Assembly (NCBI GenBank): GCA_004123355.1
Contig: SCHM01000004.1
Location: forward strand, 1,736,001 to 1,800,000
Reading direction: 5' to 3'
DNA length: 64,000 nucleotides
Origin: Amphirosellinia nigrospora
Lineage: Eukaryota; Ascomycota; Sordariomycetes; Xylariales; Xylariaceae
Position 1 is the stretch's first letter, and every line of letters begins with the position of its first letter. Below the pieces are notes generated by a model, which made no database searches, had not been told where the DNA came from, and worked only from the letters and a program-made list of their open reading frames with translations. The translations under genes and the position numbers were made by a program. This document shows positions 53,901-64,000 of this stretch, in pieces.

Positions 53901-54065
53901 ATGTGGATGGGTAGCCGTGAGTCAGTGCACAGCGGCCCAAGCAAACATGTCTGGGTGACGATCGGCGCCAGATGGGGCGACTGCAGGTACTCGGCAGTCG
54001 TCGATCCAAAGAATCCTGGCGTGTTAGGCGAGGAAATCCAGTCGAAGTCATCTTCGAGTGCTTAA
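50991..54065 (+). CDS. Polo-like kinase (Cdc5/Plo1 homologue)
   Basis: Serine/threonine kinase controlling mitotic entry, spindle and septation. Exons: 50991-51333, 51386-51834, 51885-54065; about 991 residues. The N-terminus is about 70 residues, then a kinase domain with GKGGF at 80-84, lysine 102 in ALKIV, HRDLKMGN at 192-199, DFG at 212-214 and the activation segment TTLCGTPNYIAPE, with the usual Plk threonine at 231-232. A long serine-rich linker covers about 440-620. Polo box 1 starts at KWVDYSNKFGLGYILNDGSV (about 632-651) and polo box 2 follows from about 790 (VVTFYQRTGDVGCWVF, HTKLVLDATGTWCHFW). Three bases are missing: one C at about 51110-51115, one G at about 51232-51236, and one C at about 51910-51913. 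Restoring them makes exons 1 and 3 in phase. Confidence 0.94.
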
Positions 54066-55248
54066 GCATAGCTTTAATAAGGAGGGGGTTGGTATTTCGG
54101 GTTCGTGCAGATTAATGAATTAGCTGGTGTTGTTGGCGGTGCGTGGGGTCGTGGCTTCTAGATTCATGAGAGATGACCGGGGCGTTTTCGTTGCCATGGG
54201 TGGCTTTTCATTATTGGGGCTTTCAAGCATGGCGTAGCGTGTATATATTCCTCCTCCGAGTCTATATGGCATACTCTCTTTTTTGTCATCTAAATGCGTA
54301 TACGATGTGATTCATGACACGAGGAGGCGTTATTAACGATCTTGCGAATCACTTAGGCAATTCTCACCTTGATGAGACTGTTCCGATTATCTAGGAGTTA
54401 TTTGGGCCCTGAATCGTCCGCAAAATTCAATATTTATATAGGCTTGACTTGCTACGAACATTGTTATGCTAGGACACGTGTGTAAGTATTGCTAAGATGG
54501 ATGTGAACCATTCGGAGGCTGTTACATTTAATATACATACTATGATAGTTGCTGCCCCTAGACCTACTTTTCATTTTAGATGAAGTATACTGTAAGTACC
54601 TCATCAAGTGCGGATTCACATTAAAGCGGAGATGGACGGTAAGTAATGCATGATTGTCATAGCCAGCCCCCTTGGCGGCTTGTGATCTGGATTTTAAGTA
54701 TTAATGAGTAGGCGTGGTCAGTAAGAAGCAGTATGCAGCAGTATGTACAATGAAGATAGATAAGCGCCAAAGTACGAGGGATGAAAAGCAAAGCAAAGCA
54801 ATCGTCGCAGTGCCGCCCAAGATGAGAAGCAGTGTCGATAACTCCCTGCTCGGCCCGAAAACCCCATCCCATCGTTGGCCTTCTGTCGTATCCACAACTA
54901 ACTGGAATTAGCGGTTCAGATATGTATGGAAAATGCGAGATCGCAAAGAAACAAACGCCGAGCATGCTCTCTGGACGAAATTATCGTCGCTGCGTCACGG
55001 CATGCAAATGCAAGTGTTTTTCGAGTAGCTCTAGAAGGAACGAGAGCCAGTCCGCCCGGAGCACTTCTAGAGATCAAGTGAAAGCCGTCGAGGGTCCAAT
55101 CCATGCCCTCTCTAATGCCGCGCTTCATTCCCGATTATAGCCCAGTGGAAGGCGACCGGACCTCTAGTGATTATTTTCCCGTTTCAAACAGTATTCAAAA
55201 GCCACGTCCTGGGTCACGTGTCCTTTCCTTCATTTCCCAGAGTGTCAT
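54066..55248. other. Convergent region between Polo kinase and Skt5
   Basis: 1.2 kb of 3' flanks. Open frames at 54657-55140 overlap on both strands and carry no domain. No gene supported. Confidence 0.5.
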
Positions 55249-57658
55249 TTACATGACGACACAATCCTTTTCCTCTTTTCCTTGACTTTTCTTCATTTTC
55301 CCGTTTCTGGCAGGTGCCACATCCATGGGCGTCCCGCCACTGACGGCTAGACGGATGGCTTGTAGCCTTTGCTTTGCGCGTTCGTCGCCAGCATCTGCGG
55401 CTTTAACATACCACACATTGGCCTCTAGGATATCACGACGACATCCAATGCCCATCTCAGTAAAGTACCCAACAGCATACTGTGCTTTTACAAAGTCTAG
55501 TCAAGTCTTGTTTAGCTCAAGGCGAGTACAAGGAGATCGAAATGCTTACCAAGCTCTGCAGATCGGCGTGCCCATTCATAAGCTTCTTCTTCGTCCTTTT
55601 CGAGGATGGGATCTGCCCCTACCAGATACCAAGCGCAGAGACCCATCATGGCGGCTGCATGCCCACGTTCCGCCGCGCCAGTGTAGAAATGAACACTAAG
55701 AGCTGGATCGTGAGGGCAGTTCAGCTTCCCATACTCGTATGCATCGCCCATTCGGTAACCAGCCTCTGGATGGCCGAGCTCGGCAGCCTGGGTGAACAAC
55801 TCAGCCGCGTAATTTTCGTCTTTGAAGATATCGTCGCCGTAGCCCGTCTCGTACATGACGCCTAATTGGTATGGAGCCGAATTATACATAGCATCAGCAG
55901 ACTCGGTGGCTCTTTTGAGCCACTTGATACCCTCTTTGTATCGATTCTCGCCCAGATCCCCGGACAGACATGCCTTTCCAAGTCTCGTCATCGCGCCAGG
56001 GTGATTCTTTGATGCAGCTGACCGTAAGAACTGAACTGCTTTAGCTGGATCCTTTCTACAGCCCCATCCGAATTCGTAGCACAATCCAGCCCGGTAAGCC
56101 GACTCAGCATGGCCATGCTTCGCTGCGAGAACGAAGAGGGGAAGGCTGCATTATAATCCTCTTTGCCTTTATTGAAAAGACCTGACGCACATCCATCTGC
56201 AAGGTAGTATTGGGCAAACGGATAACCACCGTTCGCCAACCTTGTTAGAATACTTTTAGCTTCCCGAATCAACTCTGTTGACGATGATTCTACCCCACCC
56301 TTCTGCATGTCATGTTTTGAGTTTGACTTTCTCCGAGAAGGTTCCTCGTATTCAAGACCCTGTTCCTGGGCCGTAGATATTAGGAACACTGCAAAAGAAT
56401 ATTGAATGGAAAAATCATTCGTCTTCTTTACATTTTGCCTATACATTTCAAGCGTTTTCTGCGTGCTTAAAAGGGAAGCGTTATTTCCCACATTGTTACG
56501 TAAATGGGAATTATCGAATGTGATGGGGCCGGTGCTTGCTGCGGGTATGGGACATTTAACAACTCTCCATATGATGAAGCTCGATTGTCGGGCGATCTGC
56601 GATTTTGAGATGGGGCACGAGCATGGCCGCCTCCAACAGCAGGAGACCGCCCCTTTGACCCAGATCAGAATACAGTGAATAGGACGACTGCGGCCGTGGC
56701 AGCGAGCTCCTCCTCACATAAAACGAATTAGGCGTCAGGTGACGGTTGATCGCCAAGGCCCCCTCGGAAACGTCAGGCGTAGACGAATTCCGCGAAATAG
56801 CCTCTATAGGAACACTCGAGACCCGAGGGTGAAAAGGCTGGTGGTGGTATTGTAGTTGCGGGATGGATGGCTCTTCTAGTATGGTATCCTCTATGATGGA
56901 CTCCTTCATGGACGTATTATCTGATGGGACATGGCTTTCCAACATCTCATTAAGCCCCCCGATAGCGAGCTAGCGCTTGTCTCCACGGACGAGTCTGTCG
57001 ATGTTTGTTGCCGAGTACTGACCGTGGTATCCGATTCACGACTTTGTCGATTTGTATCGTGGTTGGGGGCCGTATCTTGGATCTCTGCGCTGTCTTGTTC
57101 TGGCGGGATATAGGCATTGTCATGACCATTGTTGACACTCATCTGCACAATGCTGGGACTCAGAACCCTTTCCTGCCCCGTCCTATGTGGTAAATCTACT
57201 GCAAATGTTGATGGTAGCGGTTTGTCTAAGCTCTTTTTCTGTGACGGGGCTCCGTGTTGCATCTGGGTCTGCATGTACATAGGGCTGTGAGGTGGTGGTG
57301 TGGGCGCAGCGGGCGATTTCGGCAACTCTCGATCTTGAGCAGCTATATAACTTGTATCTTTGATATGTCCGTTTTGAAAAGCCGCGCTCGTTGGCAGGGC
57401 CCAGTCCCCGGACTGATAATTGACCCTGACTGGAGACGCAGGGGCGTTCCTCATGACGGGGGACCCCGTGCTAGGCTCTGCGGCCCTCATGTTCCCGTAG
57501 TCCTCATTGTGAGACACTCCCGGCCGGGGCGACCCAGATGCCCCTGGTGACTTTGGTGACCCTGTCGATAACCTCGGCGCCGGTAGAGGCTTTCGTTGTA
57601 ATGATCTCGGGGGCGACGGCGTAGCTATCGGAGGCGGCGTGGTAGTGACGGTCGCCAT
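55249..57658 (-). CDS. Chitin synthase activator Skt5/Chs4 (Sel1 repeats, CaaX end)
   Basis: Homologue of yeast Chs4/Skt5, which binds and activates the class IV chitin synthase Chs3 at the plasma membrane. Minus-strand exons 57658-55550 and 55496-55249, about 786 residues. The first 360 residues are proline- and serine-rich and disordered (MATVTTTPPPIATPSPPR). After VGNNASLLSTQKTLEMYRQN come tandem Sel1 repeats: GGYPFAQYYLADG, HGHAESAYRAGLCYEFGWG, KNHPGAMTRLGKACLSGDLG, APYQLGVMYETGYG, LGHPEAGYRMGDAYEYG, RGHAAAMMGLCAWYLVG and FVKAQYAVGYFTEMGIG. The protein ends CVVM, a CaaX farnesylation signal as in Skt5. Four bases are missing (G near 56955, G near 56653, T near 56514, C near 56134); adding four makes the exon total divisible by three. 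Confidence 0.93.
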
Positions 57659-60600
57659 TGCTGGAGCGGTGCTGTCGGTAGCGCCAGCAAAGTCCCCCGA
57701 AGGTGTTGGGCTAGGCCCTGACGACGACCACGGCGGAGAGCTACTTTGTCAGGCTCGTGACCGACGTGGTGAGAGGTGGTACGAGAGTGACAATGTCCCT
57801 GTGTTCACTGCACGGCTGCTACGTACATTGGCTCGGAGATATGTCGACACCGTTGGACTAACACGATCCGATTCCGACTCTGGCGCGAAGAACAGCGTAC
57901 GTGTACGACTGGAGAGGGCTGGCGAGCACAGCGATGGGCTATGGCGGTTTGTGGAGGTCGTCGTACCGGAAGATGCGTGGTACCGAGCCGATAAACGGGA
58001 AATGCGGCAAGGCTACGCAGAATGCAGGTGATATTGCAGACACAGGTGTCTCTATGCGATGCTTGCTATGTAAAGTGATACTGAGAGGACGTCAAAGATG
58101 TGCGTCAGGAGACACAACAGGCAACGAAATAGAGCTGACAACGCTGGCGAGGTATCGTACTATGCGGAACGAAAAGGATGAGTATGGTCGAGACTGGCTC
58201 AGGTTGACATGATGTCTGTCTGCAGTTTGGGGCAAACTAGGGAGAAGGACAGCGGTGTCTATCAATCAAGCGATCAATGCCAATGCAGCACAACAAAAAC
58301 AGCAGCAGCAGCAGCGGCAGCAGCTCTAGCAGGTGGAGTGGTGGGTGTTAATAGGTTGATGGTGCAAGGTATCAAGGTATTGCTGCTGGCGAATGCAGGC
58401 AGGGTTAGAGAAAGGGTGGATGGCCTACACTACATAGTAGGGGGCAGCGAGCACCGCAATGTCTCGTCTCAGGGTGCAGAGCCAACCAACCATTGGATCT
58501 CCCTACTGAGGTACCCGCAGGCGCCTTGTCCGCCGTTTCTGCCTACCCACTTTACCCCGTGTACGCAGAACCCTGTGTGCACCCTTCGTACAGGATACAG
58601 ATCGCTACCTACTACGCTGCGCAGTAATTTCGTCAGCTCTCAGGGTCTTCCAAGGTTCTATACCCAGCATTCGGCGCCCCATAAGGTGGTGGCGCCAGGT
58701 CACTTCAGCTCTGCTACTTGCACCAAGGGAATTACCTTATAAGGCGCTTTTAGGTAACATTCGACCGCATATACCTTAAACTAGGTACCTCAGTAGCCCG
58801 TGCCAAGTAGTTAGTACCTATGGAGAGGGTCTATCACGTTTTGGCCAATGCACTACTTAAATTGTAAACCAAATCCGCTAAGGTTACTCTCTCAAATGCG
58901 CACATACGCCGGAAGAACTAAATGCTTGTCAATAAAATTGGGTTCAACTTGAATTCGTTCCAGGCTCCTACCAAGGAGATTGTGATCTATCCCCCGATAG
59001 AAACTAATTTAACCCGCCAGTGTTCGGTACTGACAATGCATGTCACTCCAATCCCACCAGAATCCAGTTCAGTAAATACTACCAATATAGGCCTAGAGCC
59101 AGTCTAAAGACCCAAGGCTGGGGCTTCTAAACTAGTTCCACTAAAAAGACTAGACCCAGCCACCACCAAGCAGCCTGTGGTGTAGATCATCCAAGGACAA
59201 AAAGTCGCAATCTGATGTCTGACACGGAATCAGCCCCCAACAGCATTCGTATTTGTAGCGCGCTACGGCTATCGTAGTGGGAATAAGAGTCTCCATGCCC
59301 TATTCTTCGTATCCAGTATGGGACTTGGCCGCCAAGATATCAGGCATGTTTATTCCTTAACTTGATCAATGACACCGACACATACGCCCCTCAATTATAT
59401 TAATGTGCTGACATCTAGTCGTCGTTAGACTAGGTACCCAAATATAACAAAACTCGATACCGGCCAGGTGGCAGACAATATTGAACCTTGCGTCATTGGC
59501 GCATGTCAAAGCTATCGGTCCATCATATCAGCTTGGTTGGAACTGACTCTCATCAGCTTACGCTAGTCTAAAAGAATTCAAGCCGCTCACTAATATCTCG
59601 TTCAGCTCCTGGTAACTACTACTCAGCTACAACACTGCGCAAGGCAGAATTAGGGTGATAACAAAGTAGCTCGTCTTTACTGTCCTTAATTCATTTATTA
59701 AACAATGTCGTGATTGTTAATCGAGCGAGTAGACCGGGTTATTGTATGCGCAAATTCATAGAGGTTGGAGACGATGTGACCAATCACCCGCAACAGACTA
59801 GGTAGGTAACGTTGAAATCTACGTAGGTAGTGTATATTGTAATGCAGCCTACATGTGGTATTAAAGGCCAGAGCCCACGTGCTGCTAACGCCTCACCTTA
59901 CTTGCTTCAACATGCAGACTCTTTTTTTTCTCCCCGGCGGTGTGATCAACTCAAAAAAAAAATTAGATCTTATCGTTCCCACCTCCCTAGGTAAACGGTA
60001 TGATGAGTTCCACAATGTGCTATAAGTTGCAGGAATAAAGCGTACAGCTATACACGATATGGGTCACTATATCACTTTAGCATATCATCCGTTGCTGTCG
60101 CTACATACAATCCTCCCAAATCATGCTTTTTCAGAGGCACCGTCCAAAATACCGTCCGAGTTACCCAAGTAAGCTGTAACTCAGCAGATCTTTACATGAG
60201 AAGCTAGAATGTATGTCAGGTAGTAGAGACAACTTCCTCACTTGCCAAGATTTTAGTGCCCCTGTGACATATCTCGTATTCCACAAGGCGATGCAGCGGG
60301 CCCTTTTAATCGATCGGATCTATCGGAACAAGAGCTTATGCCATCTACATTCCGCCTAAGCGCCCACTACAATACTATTTGCAATTCATTCGGTGTAGTC
60401 CAAGATATCAACCTACCCAGGTATGAGTGTAAGTCTATAACCTCAGGCGCCTCCTAGGTTTAACCACGACTTTATCTTAGCACGGAGGCTTATGCTCTTA
60501 GATAATTTTTTTTTTAATTTTGCTACGACTAATATGTTTATATAGGCACTTAGATGTGGACGTGTAGATTATGTAGGTGCTCAAAATGTATCATACATGC

Positions 60601-62797
60601 AGCAGTGAATTACAATGCATAGGAAAACGTTACATCTCGAGATCATCCCGATCCCCAGGCGCTTCCGCTTGGCGCAGAACGCGATCAAGGACTAGTATAG
60701 AGAACTGCCGGTGTTTAAACTGCGTCTCGGGCACACCCGAGCGGCTCTCGGAACGGCGCAGGAACAGTTGCAGGAATTACATACATATAGGTAAGGTATT
60801 AAAGAACTTGTCACGGCTGTCACAGAGAGACGGGGCTAAATTAAGTGAGATTTGGCAAAAGCAAGTTGGCATGGCCAGTCGCATGATGATCGCCCTGGTA
60901 CCCCTACGCCTTGTGCAAGATTACTTGGTTTTAACTTCTAAAAGAAACATAGGGATCCATGATTTTTGCATTACTTCTATTACACATGTCCTAAAGAGGA
61001 CGTCATATGTTTCCAGTTCGCCGAATGCCTATCGGTGGACGTATCCAAAACCTGAACCCATTGTCGTCACTGGATAGAACACATTCATATATTAGGTAGA
61101 TAGAGTGGTTGGCGTCCTTTGTCTCAGCACCGCCACCAAGTGACCAAAAGACCGCAAAAGCAAGTTATATTGTTTGGTACTGATGTTAGTACTAATATCT
61201 AACCAACTACGCTTTCATTACGTGCATGACCATACATTCGGATTGTCATGAAGCCATGGATTGCAACAGCTAGAGATCAGTTGTGGTGTTAGTCAATGGC
61301 ATCGTCAGTGCATCCTCGATTCAGAAGAAATCGCAATAGTTGTGACTTGCAACCTAGCGCTTAATTGTTTTAGCTTAGCGAAGCTAATGTTCTCCCTTAG
61401 CTTCCGCCCAGCCTGTTATTAACTTGATCTGCTCATACTTGGCCTCGTGCTGGAACGCTACACTTGGGGAAAGTTCAAAGACAGACAGCAAATCTTGCCA
61501 AGATGCGATGGACTCGTATGTTCGTTATACTGTATTGGGCACTGTGTTCAAAGTGTTTTTAAGTAGAAGGACGCCCTGAAACACCTATCAAATATAGTGA
61601 AAGTGAAGACGATTGCACTGTATCTGTTTCAAGACCAGCCTTTCTTGACTGTTTCCAGAAACGAGTTGCAAGCCAAGCCGCCATGGGTCTTTTCCTATTT
61701 GACCATCAACTGCCCAACGTGGTCGTAGTCTTGACCAGAAGCGCTTCAATGTAGCGTACTTTACAGTTCTCGATTCCATTCGTTTGCTACGCCATAAACG
61801 ACCTTCGTTGCATTGCATATCCAGGCGATCCCGCCTCCACGTTCATTCATTCATAAATTAAAAAGCGCTTTCATTGTTGAATTCCAATCGTAGCCCCCGG
61901 ATCTCGAGTTACTAAAACAATCCTCGCGACCCATAAACTGTCAATTGTCGTATTCCCCACGACACCATCCGTACTTGGCATCGCCCATTCTCCATTCTGC
62001 GAATTCACCAGCAAGTCAATCAACTACCCAGGCAGATTGCAATTCATTCAAACAGTATTCTTTCTAGTATTGATGATCGTATTAGTTTATGGTTTGTTAT
62101 CACCATTCTGAGAACAGCTTCGACTACCGTCTTGTTCTGTGATACAGCGCGGCGGTAAGTGTACTTCAGGCTACCTAGAGTGTGCTCGGACCAGATCGTA
62201 TGAAATCGAAATTGAGGAAACCCAAAACAGAAACGTTACAGGGGCGCGGCTTCACTGCCAGTGCACGACCTACTCTTTTCAGTGGCACTAGGTACTACGA
62301 TCCACCCATCTACATCTGCTACAGTGCACAGCATACGGCCATTCACGCCAACCGGTTTACGGGTCAAGGCCTGATAACGACAGGGTGTCTCTCTGCTGCT
62401 GAGGTCCCGTCGACGAAATCCCAATCCCAATCCCACTCCCCCTGTTTGTTGCCCACCAAACAAGATGTGAGTAGCCGTTGCTGTGGCCTGCCATTGGTTA
62501 TCGCGCATCTCCATCACACGCCTGCTGTCTTGTTGTATTGTACTGTATATCCACCGAGTCTGTCCCAATATTGCCCGCTCATAACACTTGTAATGTTTAC
62601 ATGATTATATTGAATTTTCCGATTCTTGAGCAATACTCGGTGATAAACTCTCGGTCCTCAGGGGCCAGCCTTCTCGTTCGTGTTCCCTTCGTCTTTCATG
62701 CTTATTTCGTCGGCTCTTTGGTCGCTGTTTTGGAAGCCGGCCTTTCTTCGAGGAGGAGCGAGACGCCATCTGCTAACTTAGCCATGTATATAGAATC
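57659..62797. other. 5.1-kb divergent intergenic region
   Basis: No confident gene. The left third is the Skt5 leader/promoter and includes a CAG repeat at 58300. CCTAGG- and TAGGTA-type repeats occur near 58780-58800 and 59800-59830. A 166-codon plus-strand frame at 60577-61077 is the longest open frame; a second frame nearby reads LRLGHTRAALGTAQEQLQEL, which looks coiled-coil, so a decayed gene may lie at about 60640-61075. A T-run of ten lies at about 60508. The final 600 bp are pyrimidine-rich and probably leader of the chitin synthase; the open frames at 62182-62604 fall there. Confidence 0.45.
58300..58323. repeat. CAG trinucleotide repeat
   Basis: About eight CAG/CGG-type units in 24 bp, some 640 bp upstream of the Skt5 start codon and read as CTG on that gene's strand. 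It lies in probable leader or promoter. Confidence 0.65.
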
Positions 62798-64000
62798 ATG
62801 TCTCTCCCTGAGAGGCCGGGGGCCCTGAGCCCGTCGTACGAGCAGCGCACTTCATACCGACAGTCTCCCGCGCGACGCAGTCGCCCAGCCGATGTCGAGA
62901 CCGGAACCTACTATCCTGTGTCCGGTCGTCGCCCTAGCCAACACCAACGTGTCGCATCCGGAAATTCATTCGCCGAGACAATTCGAAACCCTGAGGTGAT
63001 TCCGGATAGACAACCCTTGTCACCAACAGATGAACCACTGCCTGATGGCGTTCCGACACGCAAAAGAAGTCTAATACGCCCCGAACGTAACAGAAAGACA
63101 GAGACACCCAAAACTACCACTACCGAAAGCATGCTGCTCAAATGGATACTCTTCCATCGTCAACGGGCAACGATCCGATTTACGAAGACGCGGAGAGTAG
63201 TGCCAAGCTATCGGGAGAACGAAGTTTGGCGCGACCTCGGATAGCTCGCCGCCACGGGAACGTAGTAGCGACTTGGAGAAGGCCAAAGCAAAAACTCATG
63301 CGTCGCGCCGCCGACGCTCCAGTGGCCATGCGACATCGAAGTTGGCAAAGGAATCGAAGCGGAACAAACCTAAAGAGATGATCCGACCTCCAAGTTTTTG
63401 GAATGGCTACTGTGCCCTCGTCACATTCTGGTGTCCCGATTTCATTCTTAAATGCTTTGGCTTTCGATCGAAGGAGCAGCGCAGAGCTTGGAGAGAAAAA
63501 ATGGGCCTCATCAGCATCATTTGTACCTCATGGCCTTTGTTGGGTTTCTGACCTTTGGTTTACCCAAGTAGTCTGCTCAACTCCTGGCGTTCGGCTTCAC
63601 ATTAATGACTTCCGATGGTTTCATGATATTCACGGGACTGCATATGATTTGACTAAATCGGCCCATCCTCCGCACCTGGCATTCCGCTGCGATCAGATGG
63701 CCGATATGCCAATGTCCTCTATGACATACCGGGTATGAGTTATGGCGGCCGAGATGGAAGTTTCATGTTCCAAAATGTGAACGGAAATGCAAAGGTCTTA
63801 TCACAGCCGCTGAGAAATCTCAGGTTCCCACCAATAGTGATGGTGACCTCGCCTGGTATTTCCCGTGTACTACGTTCGACCAAGACGGATCAACCAAGCC
63901 GAACTTTACTTCGCCCTATGGCCTAGGATGGTCATGTCACACCACCCAGAAAGCCCGAGACACGTTTATCTTGGGCTGAAGGGCATGACGTTTTCTTCAC
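62798..64000 (+). CDS. Class IV chitin synthase (Chs3-type), 5' part
   Basis: N-terminal part of a family-2 glycosyltransferase that makes cell-wall chitin from UDP-GlcNAc at the plasma membrane. It begins [17 protein letters not shown], with a hydrophilic serine- and arginine-rich region including [20 protein letters not shown]. Then follow [13 protein letters not shown], a lysine/arginine-rich stretch, and the conserved [20 protein letters not shown] with KCFG and [14 protein letters not shown] leading into the first transmembrane helix. Next come [25 protein letters not shown] and [17 protein letters not shown]. At least seven one-base slips scatter this part across frames (about 63090-63780), most in homopolymers. 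The catalytic motifs (QxxRW etc.) lie beyond the window. No intron was identified in the visible part. Skt5, the expected activator, is the divergent neighbour. Confidence 0.88.

Noticed and set aside
62182-62604. 140-codon open frame before the chitin synthase
   Set aside because: Lies in pyrimidine-rich probable leader, overlaps a minus-strand open frame, and has no domain.

Overview
The window is nuclear DNA of a filamentous ascomycete (Pezizomycotina, most likely a Sordariomycete). Genes are split by short introns, mostly 48-150 nt, with GTAAGT-like donors and CTAAC/CTAAT branch sites. The content fits: a PRO41-like developmental membrane protein, a class IV chitin synthase, a cAMP-receptor-like GPCR, allantoate-permease-family MFS transporters, and intergenic DNA full of CCTAGG-centred palindromes. 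No rRNA, tRNA, CRISPR or prokaryotic feature was found.

Layout: 3.2-5.1 kb MFS transporter (+); 5.6-7.4 kb class VI-like GPCR (-); 7.6-8.5 kb broken unknown gene (-); 11.9-13.8 kb second MFS transporter (-); 13.8-19.4 kb gene desert with a degenerate dispersed repeat that also occurs at 1.2 kb. Then a dense housekeeping block: Nas2/PSMD9 proteasome chaperone (+), Ran GTPase (+), SERCA Ca2+-ATPase (+), proteasome beta-3 Pup3 (-), TUG/UBX protein (+), ribosomal protein eL36 (-), and a DH-PH RhoGEF (+). After another sparse stretch come an Rtc3/SBDS-domain protein (+, 41.1 kb), a PRO41 homologue (-, 43.2 kb), an unknown 241-residue protein (-, 47.7 kb), OPA3 (-, 49.4 kb), a Polo kinase (+, 51-54 kb), the chitin synthase activator Skt5/Chs4 (-, 55.2-57.7 kb) and the 5' end of a class IV chitin synthase (+, 62.8 kb, running off the window).

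The strongest general observation is that most conserved genes carry one-base frameshifts, about 38 in roughly 22 kb of coding sequence. Nearly all are gains or losses in short homopolymer runs. They occur in genes expected to be essential (Ran, SERCA, Pup3, Polo), and protein similarity continues directly on both sides. This points to uncorrected long-read or homopolymer sequencing error rather than pseudogenes or programmed frameshifting. Exon lengths become consistent in phase only when these bases are corrected. Products are therefore called from the combined frames and flagged; Nas2, GPCR, UBX and eL36 read cleanly.

Functional themes: nutrient uptake and sensing on the left (two anion:cation symporter transporters around a GPCR), ubiquitin-proteasome and nuclear transport in the middle, and polarity, cell cycle and cell wall on the right (RhoGEF, Polo, Skt5 and its expected partner enzyme, class IV chitin synthase, divergently placed across 5.1 kb). 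No new multi-gene system is evident. The most promising leads are the Skt5-chitin synthase pair, the 9-nt microexon in eL36, the ATG-only exon of Pup3, and the unrecognised 241-residue protein.
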